Source of the DNA: JAXGTD01 sp040775095 | GTDB lineage: Bacteria; Pseudomonadota; Gammaproteobacteria; Chromatiales; Chromatiaceae | Assembly: GCA_040775095.1 (NCBI GenBank) | Contig: JAXGTD010000051.1 | Span: 1-25,214, forward strand | Direction: 5' to 3' | Length of the DNA stretch: 25,214 nt | In this document: in pieces, positions 23,010 through 25,214 of the stretch | Layout of the letters: the number at the start of each line of letters is the position of its first letter | Numbering within the stretch: the stretch's first letter is position 1 | The notes under the pieces: generated by a model | Databases searched by the model: none | What the model saw: only the letters and a program-made list of their open reading frames with translations | What the model was told of the DNA's origin: nothing | Position numbers and translations under genes: made by a program

Positions 23010-23171
23010 GGATCTCAAGGAGACGCTGATCGAAAGCGCTTCCGGTCCCGGCCAAGGGTGGCCCGGCACGTTCAGTCACCCAGGTGACGTGAAATGGGGC
23101 GAATCGGAATCCGCGTTTTCGGCTCGCGAGCTGATCCAATGCCGGACAGGCATTCGATCAGCGTCTCCCTT
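23010..23171 (+). repeat. Repeat B, copy 2 (MITE/ERIC-like, terminal inverted repeats)
   Basis: Same family and orientation as 21200-21368. Its ends form terminal inverted repeats: AAGGAGACGCTGATCGAA at 23018-23035 against TTCGATCAGCGTCTCCCTT at 23153-23171, differing by a single extra base. The right end is a hairpin, GCTGATCCAATGCC/GGCATTCGATCAGC, with one mismatch and a 5-base loop. It occupies half of the 325-bp oxyR-cpdA intergenic region. The rest (22903-23009 and 23172-23227) shows no gene. Confidence 0.65.
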
Positions 23172-23227
23172 ACGATCGTACTGATTGATATCAGACTGTC
23201 GGCATTATCCACCATCGCGGGGGCAGT

Positions 23228-24103
23228 ATGGGAAGGCCGTTCAGAGGCTCCAGCCCGTACGGGGGGCTCGGGACGCTCGGGGCGCGGCAAACCGGCGAGA
23301 TCGGGTCGGCGGATGACACGGTCAGCGTGATCCAGCTGACGGATCTTCACCTGTTCGCCGACCCGCAAGGCCGCCTGCTTGGCCAACGCACCCGCGCCAC
23401 GTTCGAGGCGGTCCTCGCCCATGCCCTTGCCTCCCATTGGCCAGCCGACGCGCTGCTGCTCACCGGCGACCTGGTGCACGATGAACGCATCGAGGGCTAC
23501 CGCTGGCTTGGCCAGCGGCTGCGCGAGCTCGGGGTACCGCGCTATTGCATCCCCGGGAACCACGACCGGTTGTCCCTGGTGAGCGACTTCCTCGACCCGC
23601 GCGCCCGCGCGGGTCTGCGCGTCGAGCCCCTCGGAGGCTGGGATCTGATCCTACTGGACTCGACCGTCCCAGGCGTGCACGGCGGCTATCTTTCCGCCGG
23701 ACTGGTCGCCGAGCTGGACGCGCACCTCGGTAAGAACCCGCTGCGGCCCGCGTTGATCTGTCTGCATCATCAGCCGGTACCCGCGGGCAGCGCCTGGATC
23801 GACACCATGATGGTTGCCAACCCCGCCGAGCTGCTCGCGGTGGTCGACCGTCACCACAACGCGCGCGGCCTGCTCTGGGGCCACGTACACCAGCAACTCG
23901 ATGCCCGCCGCAACGACACCCTGCTGCTGGCCACCCCGTCCACCTGTATTCAGTTCCTGCCCAAGAGCGAGTGTTTCGCGCTGGACACGGCGACCCCCGG
24001 CTACCGTTGGCTGCGGCTGCATGGCGACGGGCGCATCGAGTCCGCGGTCGAGCGCATCGGCGCCTATCCCGACCCCCTCCAGCCCGCGATGGTCGGCTAC
24101 TGA
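23228..24103 (+). CDS. cpdA: CpdA/Icc: 3',5'-cyclic-nucleotide phosphodiesterase
   Basis: A 291-residue calcineurin-like metallophosphoesterase. The metal-binding motifs are all present: QLTDLHLF (Asp39, His41), TGDLVHD (Gly-Asp 80-81), PGNHDR (110-113), CLHHQPVPAG (His180-181) and GHVHQQLD (218-221). LLATPSTCIQFLPKS and the final PGYRWLRLHGDG block are specific for E. coli-type CpdA, which hydrolyses cAMP and so dampens CRP signalling. The length is close to the E. coli enzyme (275), with an N-terminal extension of about 15 residues. Start ATG at 23228 with a weak GGGGGCAG upstream. It is divergent from oxyR across Repeat B copy 2. Confidence 0.92.
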   Translation: MGRPFRGSSPYGGLGTLGARQTGEIGSADDTVSVIQLTDLHLFADPQGRLLGQRTRATFEAVLAHALASHWPADALLLTGDLVHDERIEGYRWLGQRLRELGVPRYCIPGNHDRLSLVSDFLDPRARAGLRVEPLGGWDLILLDSTVPGVHGGYLSAGLVAELDAHLGKNPLRPALICLHHQPVPAGSAWIDTMMVANPAELLAVVDRHHNARGLLWGHVHQQLDARRNDTLLLATPSTCIQFLPKSECFALDTATPGYRWLRLHGDGRIESAVERIGAYPDPLQPAMVGY

Positions 24104-24108
24104 GCCGG

Positions 24109-24126
24109 TCGCGGCGGTCGCCGCGA
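24109..24126. terminator. Hairpin between convergent cpdA and sfsA
   Basis: TCGCGGCG-GT-CGCCGCGA is a perfect inverted repeat 6 bp after the cpdA stop, in a 54-bp gap between convergent genes. No T-run follows on either strand, so a bidirectional terminator role rests on position. Confidence 0.4.
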
Positions 24127-24157
24127 AGATCCGGCAATCGATCAGCGCCACCTTACC

Positions 24158-24943
24158 TCAGCGGTTCTCCAGATCCACGGGCAACGCATCGGTTACGCGC
24201 ATGCCATCGCTCTGATGCGCGATCCGCACGGCGATGACCTCCACCCCATCTGCGGTTGCGCGACGCAAGCGCTCCGCGTAGAGCGGGTCAATGCCCCAGG
24301 CCGGGGCGAAGCACAGGCCCTCGGGCCGATTCAGCGCAAACAGGATCACCCCGCGCAGACCCTGGGCAACGGCGGCGGCGAGCAGGTCGAGATGTTTGCG
24401 GCCGCGCTCGGTCCTGGCATCGGGGAAACGCAACCGATCACCATCGAGCAGGGTCACATTCTTGACCTCGACCAGGGCGTCGGCGCACGGCCCATCACCG
24501 AGCCCGATGTCCAGCCGGCCGGAGCCGTACCCCGAAGCGGCGAAGGGCACCTCCCGACGCAACCGGCCATAGCCCGCCAACCCCGCGATGTCGCCGGCCG
24601 AGATGGCCTCGGCGATGACGGCGTTGGGCCTGGCGGTATTGACCCCGATCCATCCGCCGCCCATGTCGACCCGCTCCAGGGTCCAGGCGAGCTTACGGCC
24701 AGGCCTATCGCTGAAGCTGACCTCCACCGGCGCGCCAGGCTCCCAACAGGTGGTCATGCTTCCGGTGTTGGGGACATGGGCCCTGACCTCGCGACCATCC
24801 GCAAGCACGACGTCGGCCAGGAACCGCTTGTAGCGGCGTTGAATCCGGCCTGGATACAGCGGGGGGAGCTTCAGGATTGTGCCCCTACGAGTCTGTCCGA
24901 CCTGGGTTGCAAGTCGTGGTGCAGACCGTGGGTGTAGCGGCAA
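24158..24943 (-). CDS. sfsA: SfsA (sugar fermentation stimulation protein) homologue
   Basis: A protein of up to 261 residues with the SfsA signature in order: RIQRRYKRFLADV, VRAHVPNTGSMTTCWEPG, GRKLAWTLERVD, WIGVNTARPN, RLDIGLGDGPCADALVEVKN, FPDARTERGRKHL, GVILFALNRPE and a C-terminal EGMRV-like DGMRVTDALPV. SfsA proteins bind DNA non-specifically and have a nuclease-like fold; their physiological role is unclear. The start is a problem. Homologues begin near LKLPPLYPGR, but no ATG, GTG or TTG codes there, and the only in-frame initiator is the TTG at 24943, 24 codons upstream with no clear ribosome-binding site. An AGGGG lies shortly before ATC-CTG at about 24876-24881, so a non-standard start or a sequence error is possible. 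Confidence 0.88.
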   Translation of the reverse strand: MPLHPRSAPRLATQVGQTRRGTILKLPPLYPGRIQRRYKRFLADVVLADGREVRAHVPNTGSMTTCWEPGAPVEVSFSDRPGRKLAWTLERVDMGGGWIGVNTARPNAVIAEAISAGDIAGLAGYGRLRREVPFAASGYGSGRLDIGLGDGPCADALVEVKNVTLLDGDRLRFPDARTERGRKHLDLLAAAVAQGLRGVILFALNRPEGLCFAPAWGIDPLYAERLRRATADGVEVIAVRIAHQSDGMRVTDALPVDLENR

Positions 24944-25039
24944 AGGGGCCCCGGTCGGACCAAGATGGACTGGTTTTGCAGTGATTCTTCATGCCGACGC
25001 GTAATCCCGCCCCTTTCTTCATCCGTCTCTACTCCCTGT

Positions 25040-25117
25040 GCGACGGGCGCTGCGCGCCGCGACCCTCTCCAGCCAAGCCCGGTCGCCCCGCGGAGCGGGC
25101 CTCCCACAAGCCTCCCA
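25040..25117. repeat. REP-like GC-rich palindromic stretch
   Basis: Contains a perfect stem CCCGC-GGA-GCGGG (25087-25099) next to a doubled CTCCCACA motif and a GGGCGCTGCGCGCC block. The combination resembles the GTGGGAG...GCGGGC extragenic repeats common in gammaproteobacteria. No second copy is in the window, so the repeat status is a guess. The rest of 24944-25148 holds no gene I can support. Confidence 0.3.
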
Positions 25118-25148
25118 CACCCCCCGCGAGCATCCGTCGGGCAGGCCC

Positions 25149-25214
25149 CTAGGTCGTGGAGAACCCGGAGAGATCGCGGAAGTCCACCGCCTCGCACGCG
25201 ACGCCGGATACGTC
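25149..25214 (-). CDS. C-terminal 21 residues of an unidentified protein (continues beyond right edge)
   Basis: From the right edge the minus strand reads 21 codons, DVSGVACEAVDFRDLSGFST and a final T, then TAG at 25151-25149. The mixed, protein-like composition and third-position GC suggest the true end of a gene transcribed toward sfsA. Too short to identify. Confidence 0.4.
   Translation of the reverse strand, partial: DVSGVACEAVDFRDLSGFSTT

Noticed and set aside
24871..25197. 108-residue minus-strand frame upstream of sfsA
   Set aside because: It overlaps sfsA in another frame, is Arg/Gly-rich and covers REP-like sequence; the frame ending at 25149 is a better gene end.

Overview
The window is GC-rich (roughly two thirds G+C by eye) chromosomal DNA of a gammaproteobacterium, most likely from the Chromatiales / purple-sulfur-bacterium neighbourhood. 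This rests on the mix of LpoA (LppC)-type lipoprotein, OxyR with E. coli-like C199/C208, CpdA and SfsA; no single marker fixes the genus. I found no rRNA, tRNA, CRISPR array, transposase or phage gene.

Layout. (1) 2-2234, plus strand: the C-terminal part of an LpoA/LppC-like penicillin-binding-protein activator, then a secreted Sel1-repeat/SLT lytic transglycosylase, both peptidoglycan-related. (2) 2340-7219: a surface-glycan module of two GT-C-like polytopic membrane proteins (plus strand; the first is of lower GC) around a minus-strand GT2 enzyme of the polyprenyl-phosphate-sugar synthase type. (3) 20861 down to 7232, minus strand: an apparently complete Tad/Flp pilus locus in the order flp, tadV, AAA+ ATPase, rcpC, rcpA, small lipoprotein, tadZ, tadA, tadB, tadC, tadD, tadG-like, tadE, tadE-like. 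Several junctions are ATGA stop/start overlaps. (4) 21366-22902, minus strand: a stand-alone rubrerythrin downstream of oxyR, a peroxide-defence pair with a candidate OxyR site between them. (5) 23228-25214: cpdA (plus), sfsA (minus) and the last 21 codons of a further minus-strand gene at the right edge.

How the genes fit together. Flp pilin is matured by TadV, assembled by TadA with TadB/TadC in the inner membrane, positioned by TadZ, and exported through the RcpA secretin with RcpC and lipoproteins. Three TadE/TadG-type minor pilins close the locus and are probably tip or adhesive components. The AAA+ ATPase between tadV and rcpC is not part of the classical Tad set and is the least explained gene. 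The glycosyltransferases next to the minor-pilin end could decorate the pilus or envelope, but that is inference from proximity.

Two families of non-coding repeats stand out. Repeat A is about 124 bp, two copies in inverted orientation about 88 % identical by hand alignment; the copies lie at 2340-2463 and 9384-9507 and bracket the glycan genes plus the three minor pilins. Repeat B is about 155-165 bp with palindromic ends and terminal inverted repeats; one copy sits between the rubrerythrin stop codon and its terminator, the other in the oxyR-cpdA intergenic region. The tad locus also shows mosaic base composition, with the distal part of the tadG-like gene falling to about 44 % GC in sampled rows.
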